Source of the DNA: Sphingopyxis fribergensis
GTDB lineage: Bacteria; Pseudomonadota; Alphaproteobacteria; Sphingomonadales; Sphingomonadaceae
Direction: 5' to 3'
Length of the DNA: 64,000 bases
NCBI RefSeq assembly: GCF_000803645.1
Contig: NZ_CP009122.1
Coordinates: 4,316,501-4,380,500 of the forward strand
A program made the position numbers and the translations under genes. Position 1 is the stretch's first letter; each line of letters opens with the position of its first letter. Shown here in pieces: positions 45,957-54,029 of this stretch. The notes beneath the pieces were generated by a model. It was not told the origin of the DNA, searched no databases, and saw nothing but the letters and a program-made list of their open reading frames with translations.

Positions 45957-47228
45957 ATGGCCACCCAGATTCGCACCGCGCCCGAAAGCACCGACCCGCT
46001 CGACCCCAATCCCCTCGATGTCAGCCGCGCCGAGCTCTGGAGCGAAGACCGCTGGCAGGAACCGATGCGCCAGCTGCGCGCCAAGGCACCCATTTATCGC
46101 TGCGAAGATTCGAAATTCGGCCCCTATTGGTCGGTGACGACGTATAAGCCGATCCAGCATATCGAGGCGCTGCCCAAAATTTTCTCCTCGTCGTGGGAGT
46201 ATGGCGGAATCACCGTCGCCGGTGACGGCATCGAACATCTGAAAGAGGGCGAAATGCCGATGCCGATGTTCATTGCGATGGACCCGCCCCAGCACACCGC
46301 CCAACGCCGCACTGTCGCCCCCGCATTCGGTCCATCCGAAATCGAACGCATGCGCGCCGACACACAGGCCCGCACCGCGGCGTTGATCGACACGCTACCG
46401 ATCGGCGAAACCTTCGACTGGGTCGAACGGCTGTCGATCGAACTCACCACCGACATGCTCGCGATCCTGTTCGATTTTCCGTGGGAAGAGCGCCACCGGC
46501 TCACCGGCTGGTCCGACGCGCTCGGCGACATCGAAAGCTTCGACACGCTCGAAAAGCGTCAGATGCGACTCGCCAAGGCGTTCGAGATGGGCGCCGCCTT
46601 CAAGCAATTGTGGGATGCAAAGGCGCAAAACCCCGGCGAGCACGACCTGATTTCAATCATGCTCCAGTCCGACGCGATGAAGCATATGAGCGAGAATGAG
46701 TTCATGGGGAACCTCATCCTGCTTATCGTCGGCGGCAATGACACGACGCGCAATTCGATGTCGGCCTATGCCTATGGCCTCCACAAATTCCCCGAGGAAC
46801 GCGCGAAACTCGAGACAAATCACGATCCCGAACTCGCCGTCAACGCGATGCACGAAATCCTGCGCTGGCAGACCCCGCTTGCACATATGCGCCGCACCGC
46901 GACCGAGGACATCGAGCTGTTCGGGCACGAGATCAAGGCGCGCGACAAGATCGCCTTGTGGTACGCCTCGGCGAACCGGGACGAGAGCGTGTTTCCCGAT
47001 GGCGACCGCATTATCGTCGACCGCGAAAATGCGCGGCGCCACCTCGCCTTCGGCTATGGCATCCATCGCTGCGTCGGCGCCCGCGTTGCCGAACTGCAGC
47101 TCACGACCCTCATCTCCGAAATGCAACGCCGCCGCCTTCGCGTGAACGTCCTCGCCGAACCCGAGCGCGTGCACGCAAGTTTTGTCCACGGCTATCGTCA
47201 CATGCCGGTACAATTGGAGAAATATTGA
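45957..47228 (+). CDS. Cytochrome P450, CYP153-like
   Basis: 423 residues. The I-helix reads LIVGGNDTTRN, the K-helix EILRWQTPLAHMRRTA, and the heme-Cys loop HLAFGYGIHRCVGARVAE. The GGNDTTRNSM and EILRWQTPLAHMRRTA text is typical of CYP153 alkane/fatty-acid terminal hydroxylases and close relatives. No ferredoxin or reductase gene is adjacent. A TTGACA box lies at 45884. Confidence 0.85.
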   Translation: MATQIRTAPESTDPLDPNPLDVSRAELWSEDRWQEPMRQLRAKAPIYRCEDSKFGPYWSVTTYKPIQHIEALPKIFSSSWEYGGITVAGDGIEHLKEGEMPMPMFIAMDPPQHTAQRRTVAPAFGPSEIERMRADTQARTAALIDTLPIGETFDWVERLSIELTTDMLAILFDFPWEERHRLTGWSDALGDIESFDTLEKRQMRLAKAFEMGAAFKQLWDAKAQNPGEHDLISIMLQSDAMKHMSENEFMGNLILLIVGGNDTTRNSMSAYAYGLHKFPEERAKLETNHDPELAVNAMHEILRWQTPLAHMRRTATEDIELFGHEIKARDKIALWYASANRDESVFPDGDRIIVDRENARRHLAFGYGIHRCVGARVAELQLTTLISEMQRRRLRVNVLAEPERVHASFVHGYRHMPVQLEKY

Positions 47229-47271
47229 CGCGCCGCTGTAACCCTTTGGCATAGGCGCACGTATCGAGGAT

Positions 47272-47757
47272 ATGATCGAACGTCGTTACATCCTTGGCGG
47301 ACTTGCCCTCGGCGGCGCCATCATCGGCGCGCCGATGCTCTTCGCCAAATCATCGCGTCCGAAGGCGCAGCCCGGCTGGCAATTGTCCGACGCCGAATGG
47401 AAAAAACGCCTTTCGCCACTGCAATATCGCGTGCTTCGCGAAGCCGCGACCGAACGCCCCTTCACCAGCCCGCTCGACAAGGAAAAGCGCGCCGGCATTT
47501 TCGACTGCGCGGGCTGCGCACTGCCGCTCTATTCAAGCCGAACCAAGTTCGACAGCGGCACCGGCTGGCCCAGCTTCTGGGCCCCGCTGAAAGGCGGAAT
47601 CGGCACGTCAACCGACCATGATCTGGGCTATGCGCGTACCGAAGTGCATTGCAAACGCTGCGGCGGTCATCTGGGCCATGTCTTCGACGACGGGCCCAAG
47701 CCGACGGGCAAGCGTTACTGCATGAACGGCGCGGCGCTGCGCTTCCGTCCGGCCTGA
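47272..47757 (+). CDS. msrB: Peptide-methionine (R)-S-oxide reductase with Tat-like leader
   Basis: 161 residues. The leader ERRYILGGLALGGAIIGAPM looks like a twin-arginine signal. The MsrB domain has zinc pairs CAGC and CKRC, GTGWPSFW, GGHLGHVFDDGP and the catalytic Cys in RYCMNGAALRF. It repairs oxidised methionine, here probably in the periplasm. It starts 43 bp after the P450 gene. Confidence 0.9.
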   Translation: MIERRYILGGLALGGAIIGAPMLFAKSSRPKAQPGWQLSDAEWKKRLSPLQYRVLREAATERPFTSPLDKEKRAGIFDCAGCALPLYSSRTKFDSGTGWPSFWAPLKGGIGTSTDHDLGYARTEVHCKRCGGHLGHVFDDGPKPTGKRYCMNGAALRFRPA

Positions 47758-47763
47758 CGCTTC

Positions 47764-49632
47764 CTACTCGGGCTTCACCCGCCACACCGACAGCCCGGCG
47801 CGCGATGCGATCGGCACCGCTTCGAGCCACGCCGGCGGTGTTCCGGCGTAAAGCTCTGCCGCAAGTCCATCGTTCCGTGCTCGGCGATATTTGGAAAAAT
47901 CATTGGCGGTGCTGCAAATGACGATCAGCGTCGCCTTCTGCTTGCGAACCAGCGCCTCGGCCTGACTGGGATCGCCAACAAAGACGCGGATCGTATCGGC
48001 CATCGCCTCCTTGTTGCGGTGATGCGGGGTCGCAACCAGGCTGTGGCGCGTCCAGAAAAGAACCGGCGCCCCCAGGTCGATCGGCGTGAGGATCGTCGTC
48101 GTCGGCAATTTGCCGAGCCCGACGATAGCAGCCTGGTCGAGGCAATTCGCCGCATAGGGATTGGCGGCCTCCGCCGCCACGGTCCTTTCCGCCTCGTCTT
48201 TCAGCGAAGGGACGGCGACCTCGAGTGCCCCCACGACCGCCATGCTGCCGAGCAGCGGCAGGGTCAGCGCGGCCAGCACCGATGCGAGGATGCGCGGCAC
48301 GGTCGACGCGATCGTCCGCGCCCGCGCCCAGGCGCGGAGGCCCAGCCAGGCGCAGCCGGGCAATGCGAAAAGATGCGCGGTCGACGCGCTTCGCAGGACG
48401 AATAGCGACAAGGCAGCCGCCCCGATCAAGGCGACGATGATCGTAGCCCAGTTCCGGCGGTCTTCGGCCGTGGCGCAGCCCCGCCACGCGAAAAACGCCC
48501 CCGCCAGACCGACGAGCGACGGCAGAATTACGTGGATCGCATCTTGGGGTTTCGACACCCACAAGGGCTGGCCTTCGAGGACGTGGCGGTACCAATATTT
48601 CACGACGATCGGGTCGAGCGTGGCAAAGGGGCCGTTCGCGCATCGCGGTTCGGTCCACACCAGCGCCCCCGCCGCCGACGCGCCCGCCAGCCCGAGCAGC
48701 AGAAAACGGACCCACGGCTGACCCGGGTTAGCCCGCGCCGCCGCGAAAACGACAGCACCGGCGGCGGCGAACGCCGCCATATAGGGCACCGAAAGCGAAT
48801 CGCACCAATTGCCGAGCAGGCCCGCGGGGCCGCGCGTCGCAAACTGGAGCAGCAAGGCGCCTCCGGCGAGCGCGCCCATGTAACCGCAGAGCCGCGCGCG
48901 GTCTTCGGCCCGGCCGTAGAGCGCCCAGCGCAGCGCGGCGAGCCCCGCAAACAGCGCGACGATCGGCAAGCCTTCGATCGATATCGCGAGCAATGCCGCG
49001 GCGAAAAATCCGCCGAGCAGGCCCGCCCACCAGCTTGCAGGGCGAAGCGCCTGCGCCATGATCAGCATCGCGAAAAATATCTGCCAGCCGTGATGATCGA
49101 CCCGAAGCGGGCGGAACTGCACCAATATATAACCCGACATGATCAGGAAGAGCGGCACGACATAGGCGATCCGCCGGTCCGATAGACCGCGGTAGCCAAC
49201 AACGCAGGCGACGCTGAGCGCCGCGCCGAGCATCGGCGGCCACAGCGCCATCACGATCCGTTCGGCCATGACCTGCCCGAACAACGGCTTCAGCAACAAA
49301 ATGCCCGCAGCCAGCGGCGCGTCGACGATCCGCGACCAGTGCATCAGCACCCCGCCACCCGCCGGGTTGACGCGATATTGCGACAGGTCCCACCAGCTTT
49401 GTCCGGCGAGAAGGTCGCGCACCTGCGCCATGCGCATCGCGTCGTCGGTATCCGACAGGTCGAGCACACCAATCGCGTGCCATTTGGAGATGATGGCGAC
49501 GAAGCTCATCGCGCCCCAGATGATCAGCGCGATCCGTACCGGGGTGAACCACAGACTCAGCACGATGCCGTCCGCCGAGGAGGCGCGAACCGGCGCCTCT
49601 GCCCCCGCAGGCGGCGCGGAGGCGTCGCTCAT
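47764..49632 (-). CDS. GT-C fold membrane glycosyltransferase, STT3/AglB-like
   Basis: 622 residues with 11-13 membrane segments. The first large loop carries LSDTDDAMRMAQVRDLL, and a VDHHGWQ segment follows further on. An acidic pair in the first loop and a DHH-like motif are features of STT3/PglB and related GT-C enzymes using polyprenyl-phosphate sugars. A soluble C-terminal domain of ~130 residues closes it. It overlaps gtrA by four bases, so a glycan transfer role with GtrA and the upstream mutase-like enzyme is likely. Confidence 0.65.
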   Translation of the reverse strand: MSDASAPPAGAEAPVRASSADGIVLSLWFTPVRIALIIWGAMSFVAIISKWHAIGVLDLSDTDDAMRMAQVRDLLAGQSWWDLSQYRVNPAGGGVLMHWSRIVDAPLAAGILLLKPLFGQVMAERIVMALWPPMLGAALSVACVVGYRGLSDRRIAYVVPLFLIMSGYILVQFRPLRVDHHGWQIFFAMLIMAQALRPASWWAGLLGGFFAAALLAISIEGLPIVALFAGLAALRWALYGRAEDRARLCGYMGALAGGALLLQFATRGPAGLLGNWCDSLSVPYMAAFAAAGAVVFAAARANPGQPWVRFLLLGLAGASAAGALVWTEPRCANGPFATLDPIVVKYWYRHVLEGQPLWVSKPQDAIHVILPSLVGLAGAFFAWRGCATAEDRRNWATIIVALIGAAALSLFVLRSASTAHLFALPGCAWLGLRAWARARTIASTVPRILASVLAALTLPLLGSMAVVGALEVAVPSLKDEAERTVAAEAANPYAANCLDQAAIVGLGKLPTTTILTPIDLGAPVLFWTRHSLVATPHHRNKEAMADTIRVFVGDPSQAEALVRKQKATLIVICSTANDFSKYRRARNDGLAAELYAGTPPAWLEAVPIASRAGLSVWRVKPE

Positions 49633-50060
49633 GCCGCCGCAGCCCGGAAGACGATATGGCGGCGCAGCAAATAGGTGGTCTGGAAGCTGACGACGATCGC
49701 CGCGAGCTTGGCCAGTCGCGGATCAAGCCCGAGCGCGCTGCCGCCGCCGACGATCGCCGTGGTGACCGCCAGCCCGACGAGCGCCGATCCAACGAAGAGC
49801 AGTTTCTGGCGATGGCGTTCACCCGTGCCGCGTGCTGCGGCGCCGTCGGCAAAGACAAGCCGGCTCGACACCATCCAGTGCACCAGAATCCCGGCGCAAT
49901 AGCCGGTTGCAGAGGCCATGACCGGCGACATGCCGGCGTCGAGCAGCAGCAGAAACAGCCCTGCATCGCTGCCGAGCGCGAGCCCGCTCGCGAGCAGATA
50001 GTTCAGCCAGCGAATCTCGCCGCGTCGCACCGAGCCGATCAATTTTTTGACTGGAAGCAT
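49629..50060 (-). CDS. GtrA family membrane protein
   Basis: 143 residues with four membrane segments (LNYLLASGLALGSDAGLFLLLL, VMASATGYCAGILVHWMVSSRLVF, LLFVGSALVGLAVTTAIV, LAAIVVSFQTTYLLRRHIVF). GtrA-type proteins flip or help flip polyprenyl-phosphate sugars. It is the middle gene of a tight minus-strand operon: 25 bp from the FAD gene, overlapping the GT-C gene. Confidence 0.85.
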   Translation of the reverse strand: MLPVKKLIGSVRRGEIRWLNYLLASGLALGSDAGLFLLLLDAGMSPVMASATGYCAGILVHWMVSSRLVFADGAAARGTGERHRQKLLFVGSALVGLAVTTAIVGGGSALGLDPRLAKLAAIVVSFQTTYLLRRHIVFRAAAA

Positions 50061-50085
50061 GGCGCCGATCCCCCCGGCCAACGCC

Positions 50086-51621
50086 TCAGGCGGCCTTCGC
50101 CACGCGCGTGGGCACTTCGCGAACCGAAGCCAGCGCGGCCTGTTCGCCCTCGGTGCCGCTTTCATGATATTCGGCATCCTCGTTGACGCCCCAGATATCA
50201 TAGAGTTTTTCGCCGGCGACGATGTTGCGTACCGTCAGCATCGCGGTCATCATCGCATGATCCTGGTTGTTATAGCGATGCATGCCGTTGCGCCCGACCA
50301 TGTGCAGCGTCGGATAACGCGCCTCGAGCTCGCTACGCATCGTCTCGACATGCTTGGCATAATCATCGTCATAGACCGGATAGGCTTTTTCCTGCCGCAC
50401 CACGGCGCCGCCTACGACATCTTCGGGATCGCACAGGCCCAGGATTTCCATTTCCCTCGTCGCGAGCGCGACCAGCTGCTCGTCGCTCGCCGCCCAGAGC
50501 CCGTCGCCCTCGAAACAGAAATATTCGAGGCCGACGCACGCGAGTTCGGGGTCGGGCACCATTTCGGGCGACCAGCTGCGGAAATTCTGCACCCGGCCGA
50601 CCTGAACCTTGCTGTCGTGGATATAGATCCAATTGTCGGGGAACAGGTCTTCGGAGCGGATCTTGAGCGCGACGGTCAGGAAGTCGCGGTATTTGAGGTT
50701 CGGGGCGGCGTTCAGCGCGCACGCCGGCAGCGGATGGATGCGCGCCGCGAGCTCGCGCATCGGCGCCGAGCTGATCACATGCCCCGCATCGATCACGACA
50801 TCGCCGTCGGGTCCGGTCGCTGTCATCCGCCAGCGGCCGCTCATCTGATCCTGCGTCAGCTGCTTGAAGCTGTGCCCCATCAAAACATGGTTGCCGCCCG
50901 CGACGACCTTGTCGCGCGCCGCATCCCACATCATGCCGGGGCCGAGCCGCGGATAGCGGAAGGTTTCGAGCAGGGTCTTGGTCGCCATGCCGTCGTTCGG
51001 GCGCTTGTTGAGCCCAAGGCTGCGTTTCAGCCCGTCGATGACCGCGCCGCCGAGCGAAAGCCCCTTGATGCGCTGCGCCGCCCAGTCGGCCGACATTTCG
51101 TCGCACGGCATGCCCCACACCTTCTCGGTATAGGTCTTGAAAAAGATCGAATAGAGCTTCCGCCCGAACTGGTTGATCGTCCAGTCCTCGAAACTGCGCA
51201 CCTTCCTGTTCGGAAACAGCTTCGCCTGCGCATAGCTCACCATGCACAGCGTCGAACGAAAGATGCCAAGGTTCCAAAGCGCCTCGAACGCGCGCAGCGG
51301 ATAGCTATAGAATTTGCCCTCATAATAGATGCGGCTCATCCGCGGGCGCTCAATGAAATCGTCGGGCAGGATCTCGTTCCACAGGTCTACGACTTCGCGG
51401 CTCTTCGAAAAGAAGCGATGCCCGCCGATATCGAAACGAAAGCCCTCATGCTCGACCGTGCGGCTGATTCCGCCGACATAGGTCGGATCCTTTTCGATCA
51501 CCGTTACGCTGTAACCCTGCTGCGTCAGCTGGTACGCGGCGGTCAATCCCGCCGGGCCCGCGCCGATGATGGCGACGTCGGCACTCGTCGGGCGGCTTTT
51601 CGAACCAAAAGCTTCGGACAT
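50086..51621 (-). CDS. FAD-dependent oxidoreductase, UDP-galactopyranose-mutase/protoporphyrinogen-oxidase-like
   Basis: 511 residues. The FAD motif is DVAIIGAGPAGLTAAYQL, then VGGISRTVEHEGFRFDIGGHRFFSKS and KTYTEKVWGMPCDEMSADWAAQRIKGLSL, which define a subgroup of NAD(P)/FAD-binding amine-oxidase-like proteins common in polysaccharide clusters. Some members isomerise NDP-sugars like UDP-galactopyranose mutase. It heads the operon with GtrA and the GT-C enzyme, so a sugar modification is the best guess. Confidence 0.72.
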   Translation of the reverse strand: MSEAFGSKSRPTSADVAIIGAGPAGLTAAYQLTQQGYSVTVIEKDPTYVGGISRTVEHEGFRFDIGGHRFFSKSREVVDLWNEILPDDFIERPRMSRIYYEGKFYSYPLRAFEALWNLGIFRSTLCMVSYAQAKLFPNRKVRSFEDWTINQFGRKLYSIFFKTYTEKVWGMPCDEMSADWAAQRIKGLSLGGAVIDGLKRSLGLNKRPNDGMATKTLLETFRYPRLGPGMMWDAARDKVVAGGNHVLMGHSFKQLTQDQMSGRWRMTATGPDGDVVIDAGHVISSAPMRELAARIHPLPACALNAAPNLKYRDFLTVALKIRSEDLFPDNWIYIHDSKVQVGRVQNFRSWSPEMVPDPELACVGLEYFCFEGDGLWAASDEQLVALATREMEILGLCDPEDVVGGAVVRQEKAYPVYDDDYAKHVETMRSELEARYPTLHMVGRNGMHRYNNQDHAMMTAMLTVRNIVAGEKLYDIWGVNEDAEYHESGTEGEQAALASVREVPTRVAKAA

Positions 51622-51784
51622 TATGATGTTTCCCCACAGGCAAATTCTTGCTCGCTACCCCTGTGGCCAATCATGGATAAAAAGTGGTTAACACCGCTTC
51701 GGTATTCTGCCGGAAACGCGGCTTCCCGCCTTGGGACGCGGCGCGTTTTGCTGTAAAACCATTCTGGCCAAGGAGGCGCACGGC

Positions 51785-52747
51785 ATGGCAGGCGGTCTGG
51801 CAATCATATTGAGCGGCGGCGGCGCGAAAGGCGCGTTTCAGGTCGGCGTCGTCCACGAACTCGTCGTCAATCGCGGCGTCCGGCTCGATATCGTCGCCGG
51901 CGTGTCGACCGGCGCGATCCAGGCGCTCGGGGTGGCGCAGGACGATGTGCCGGGGCTGCTCGACGCCTGGCTCGGCATCCGCGGCAACAGCTCGATCTAC
52001 AAGGAGCGACCGCTCGGCGTTATTGGCGGGCTGCTCGGCGAGGATGCGCTCTACGACACCGCGCCGCTCAAGCGGCTGCTCAAGGGGTTCGCGAACGACG
52101 CAAAGCTGCGCGCGAGCGGGCGCAAGCTACTCCTCGGCGTCGTCAATCTCGGCACCGGCACCTTTCGCAGCATCGACGAGAGCGTGCCCGGCATCCACAA
52201 TTGGGTCTATGCCAGCTGCGCGATGCCGCTCTTCTTCGATCCGCTGAAAACGCGCGCGAGCGACGGCACCGAGGAACAATGGGTCGACGGCGGGGTGCGC
52301 GACGTGACCCCGCTCAGCGCCGCGCTCGAAATGAACCCGCGCGGGGTGATCGCGGTGCGCGCCTCCCCCGCGCCACATCCGGGCCCGGTGCGCACCTTCC
52401 CCAACCTCATCAAGATCGGGCTGCGCGCGGTCGATATCCTCCAGTCCGAAGTATCGGCGAACGACCTTGCCGGCGCGGCGTTGATCAACGACCTGATCGC
52501 CGCGCGCGAGGGTCAGCTTCGTGCGCTGCAAAGCGAAGGCATCGGCGGCGCGCAGGCCGCGCGCATCCTCCGCCCGCTCGACGTCCAGATCGCGCGCTAT
52601 CGCTTCGCGCCGATCCGCATCATCGAGCCCGAGGAAGAGGTTGCCGAAACACTCGAATTCAACCCCGCGAAAATCCGCGCAGCGATCGATGCGGGGCGAA
52701 GGGCGGTCGACCGCGAATGGGACGCGCTGGAGCCGCTGCTAAGCTGA
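51785..52747 (+). CDS. Patatin-like phospholipase
   Basis: 320 residues. Oxyanion hole GGGAKGAFQ, nucleophile elbow GVSTG and the Asp of the dyad in VDGGVRD: the full patatin set. It probably hydrolyses acyl chains from phospholipids or related lipids. No signal peptide. It is divergent from the FAD mutase-like gene. Confidence 0.87.
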   Translation: MAGGLAIILSGGGAKGAFQVGVVHELVVNRGVRLDIVAGVSTGAIQALGVAQDDVPGLLDAWLGIRGNSSIYKERPLGVIGGLLGEDALYDTAPLKRLLKGFANDAKLRASGRKLLLGVVNLGTGTFRSIDESVPGIHNWVYASCAMPLFFDPLKTRASDGTEEQWVDGGVRDVTPLSAALEMNPRGVIAVRASPAPHPGPVRTFPNLIKIGLRAVDILQSEVSANDLAGAALINDLIAAREGQLRALQSEGIGGAQAARILRPLDVQIARYRFAPIRIIEPEEEVAETLEFNPAKIRAAIDAGRRAVDREWDALEPLLS

Positions 52748-52824
52748 TATTGATCAACGACCGACACAGCCGGGAGCGCCGCGCCCACGCCCCTCTGAAG
52801 ATTCCGGAATTCCCGGCGAATCTG

Positions 52825-53823
52825 TCAATTCGGCGCGCGCGTCTTGAAATGCGAAGGATTGACGTTGTCCTCGGCCGCCAGTTTCCGCCAGCGATCGAAA
52901 CGCTCAGTCGTCAATTTGCCCTCGCCAATCGCCGCCCGGACGGCACAGCCTGGCTCGACACCATGCGCGCAGTCGGAAAAGCGGCAATGTTGCGCCACAA
53001 CGATAAAATCGTCGAAAACTTCCGATATTCCGGTGGCCGCGTCGGACAGTTGCAGCTCGCGCATACCGGGCGTGTCGAGCAGCCAGCCGCCTCCATCGAG
53101 TCGATGCATCTCGCGCACCGTGGTCGTGTGGCGACCGGTACCGTCGCGGGCGCGGATCGCTTGAGTGGCGATGCTGTCCGATCCGCGCAGAGTGTTTACG
53201 AGCGTCGATTTCCCGACGCCCGACGATCCCAGAAGCGCAACGGTTTCGCCCTTGCCGCACCATGCGGCGAGGCGAGCGACACTGTCGGGGTCGCGGCCGT
53301 TGACCGCTTCGACGCGCAATCCCGGTTCGATCGCGCGCGCGGCCGCTGCAAAAATCTCCGGGTCGTCGGTCAGGTCGGTCTTGGTGAGTACCACGACCGG
53401 GTTCACTCCAACCTCGCGCGCCAGCACCAGATAGCGCTCCAGCCGGGCGACGCTGAAATCCTGGTTGCACGATGCGACAATGAACAGCGTGTCGACGTTG
53501 GCGGCGATCATCTGCTCTTTGCGGGGATCGCCTGGTGCGCGCCGCTTGAACAGGCTCGTTCGACGAAGGACGCGTATGGGCTGGAATGTGTCGCGATCGA
53601 CAAGCAACCAGTCCCCGACGGTCGGATGATCGTCCGACGGCGCGGCGCCTAGAATATAGGGCGAAATGAAGCGCTGAAATTCGGCGCCCGCAACGTCGAT
53701 CTTGCCGCGATGGACAGCCATTACCCGGACGGGATGGCATTGCCGGGCTTCCTCGTCGGTGACCTGTTCTCGAAAATGGACCTTCCAGCCTAGAACTTCC
53801 AAAGTTTTATCGGGTGAATCCAT
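52825..53823 (-). CDS. rsgA: Ribosome small-subunit-dependent GTPase A
   Basis: 332 residues. An OB-like N-domain precedes a circularly permuted GTPase: G4 LTKTDL comes before G1 GSSGVGKSTLVN, then G3 DTPGM. The zinc site is CRFSDCAHGVEPGC. It helps mature the 30S subunit. I start at MDSPDKT; the frame is open to 53916, but the extra N-terminus looks unlike the family. Confidence 0.92.
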   Translation of the reverse strand: MDSPDKTLEVLGWKVHFREQVTDEEARQCHPVRVMAVHRGKIDVAGAEFQRFISPYILGAAPSDDHPTVGDWLLVDRDTFQPIRVLRRTSLFKRRAPGDPRKEQMIAANVDTLFIVASCNQDFSVARLERYLVLAREVGVNPVVVLTKTDLTDDPEIFAAAARAIEPGLRVEAVNGRDPDSVARLAAWCGKGETVALLGSSGVGKSTLVNTLRGSDSIATQAIRARDGTGRHTTTVREMHRLDGGGWLLDTPGMRELQLSDAATGISEVFDDFIVVAQHCRFSDCAHGVEPGCAVRAAIGEGKLTTERFDRWRKLAAEDNVNPSHFKTRAPN

Positions 53824-54029
53824 ACAGCAGCAGACGCATCTTTCGTTAAACCCATGCGCGGATTCTGGGCATCGGTTACGGTCCAAAAGCGCGCACAGAA
53901 ATGAGGGAACCTGCATTAGCAGGGCAACCTATAGGGAGGTATACGGCCGTATTCCTTTGGTGGCCAGCGTGTAGCGAAGATTGGCGGCGCGTCCCATTGT
54001 CCTTCTCGCCCCCAAAACCGCCCACGCAT

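Noticed and set aside
52201..53652. Long plus-strand frame over the end of the patatin gene and antisense to rsgA
   Set aside because: It is Arg-rich, has no domain, and covers two genes with clear catalytic motifs in other frames.
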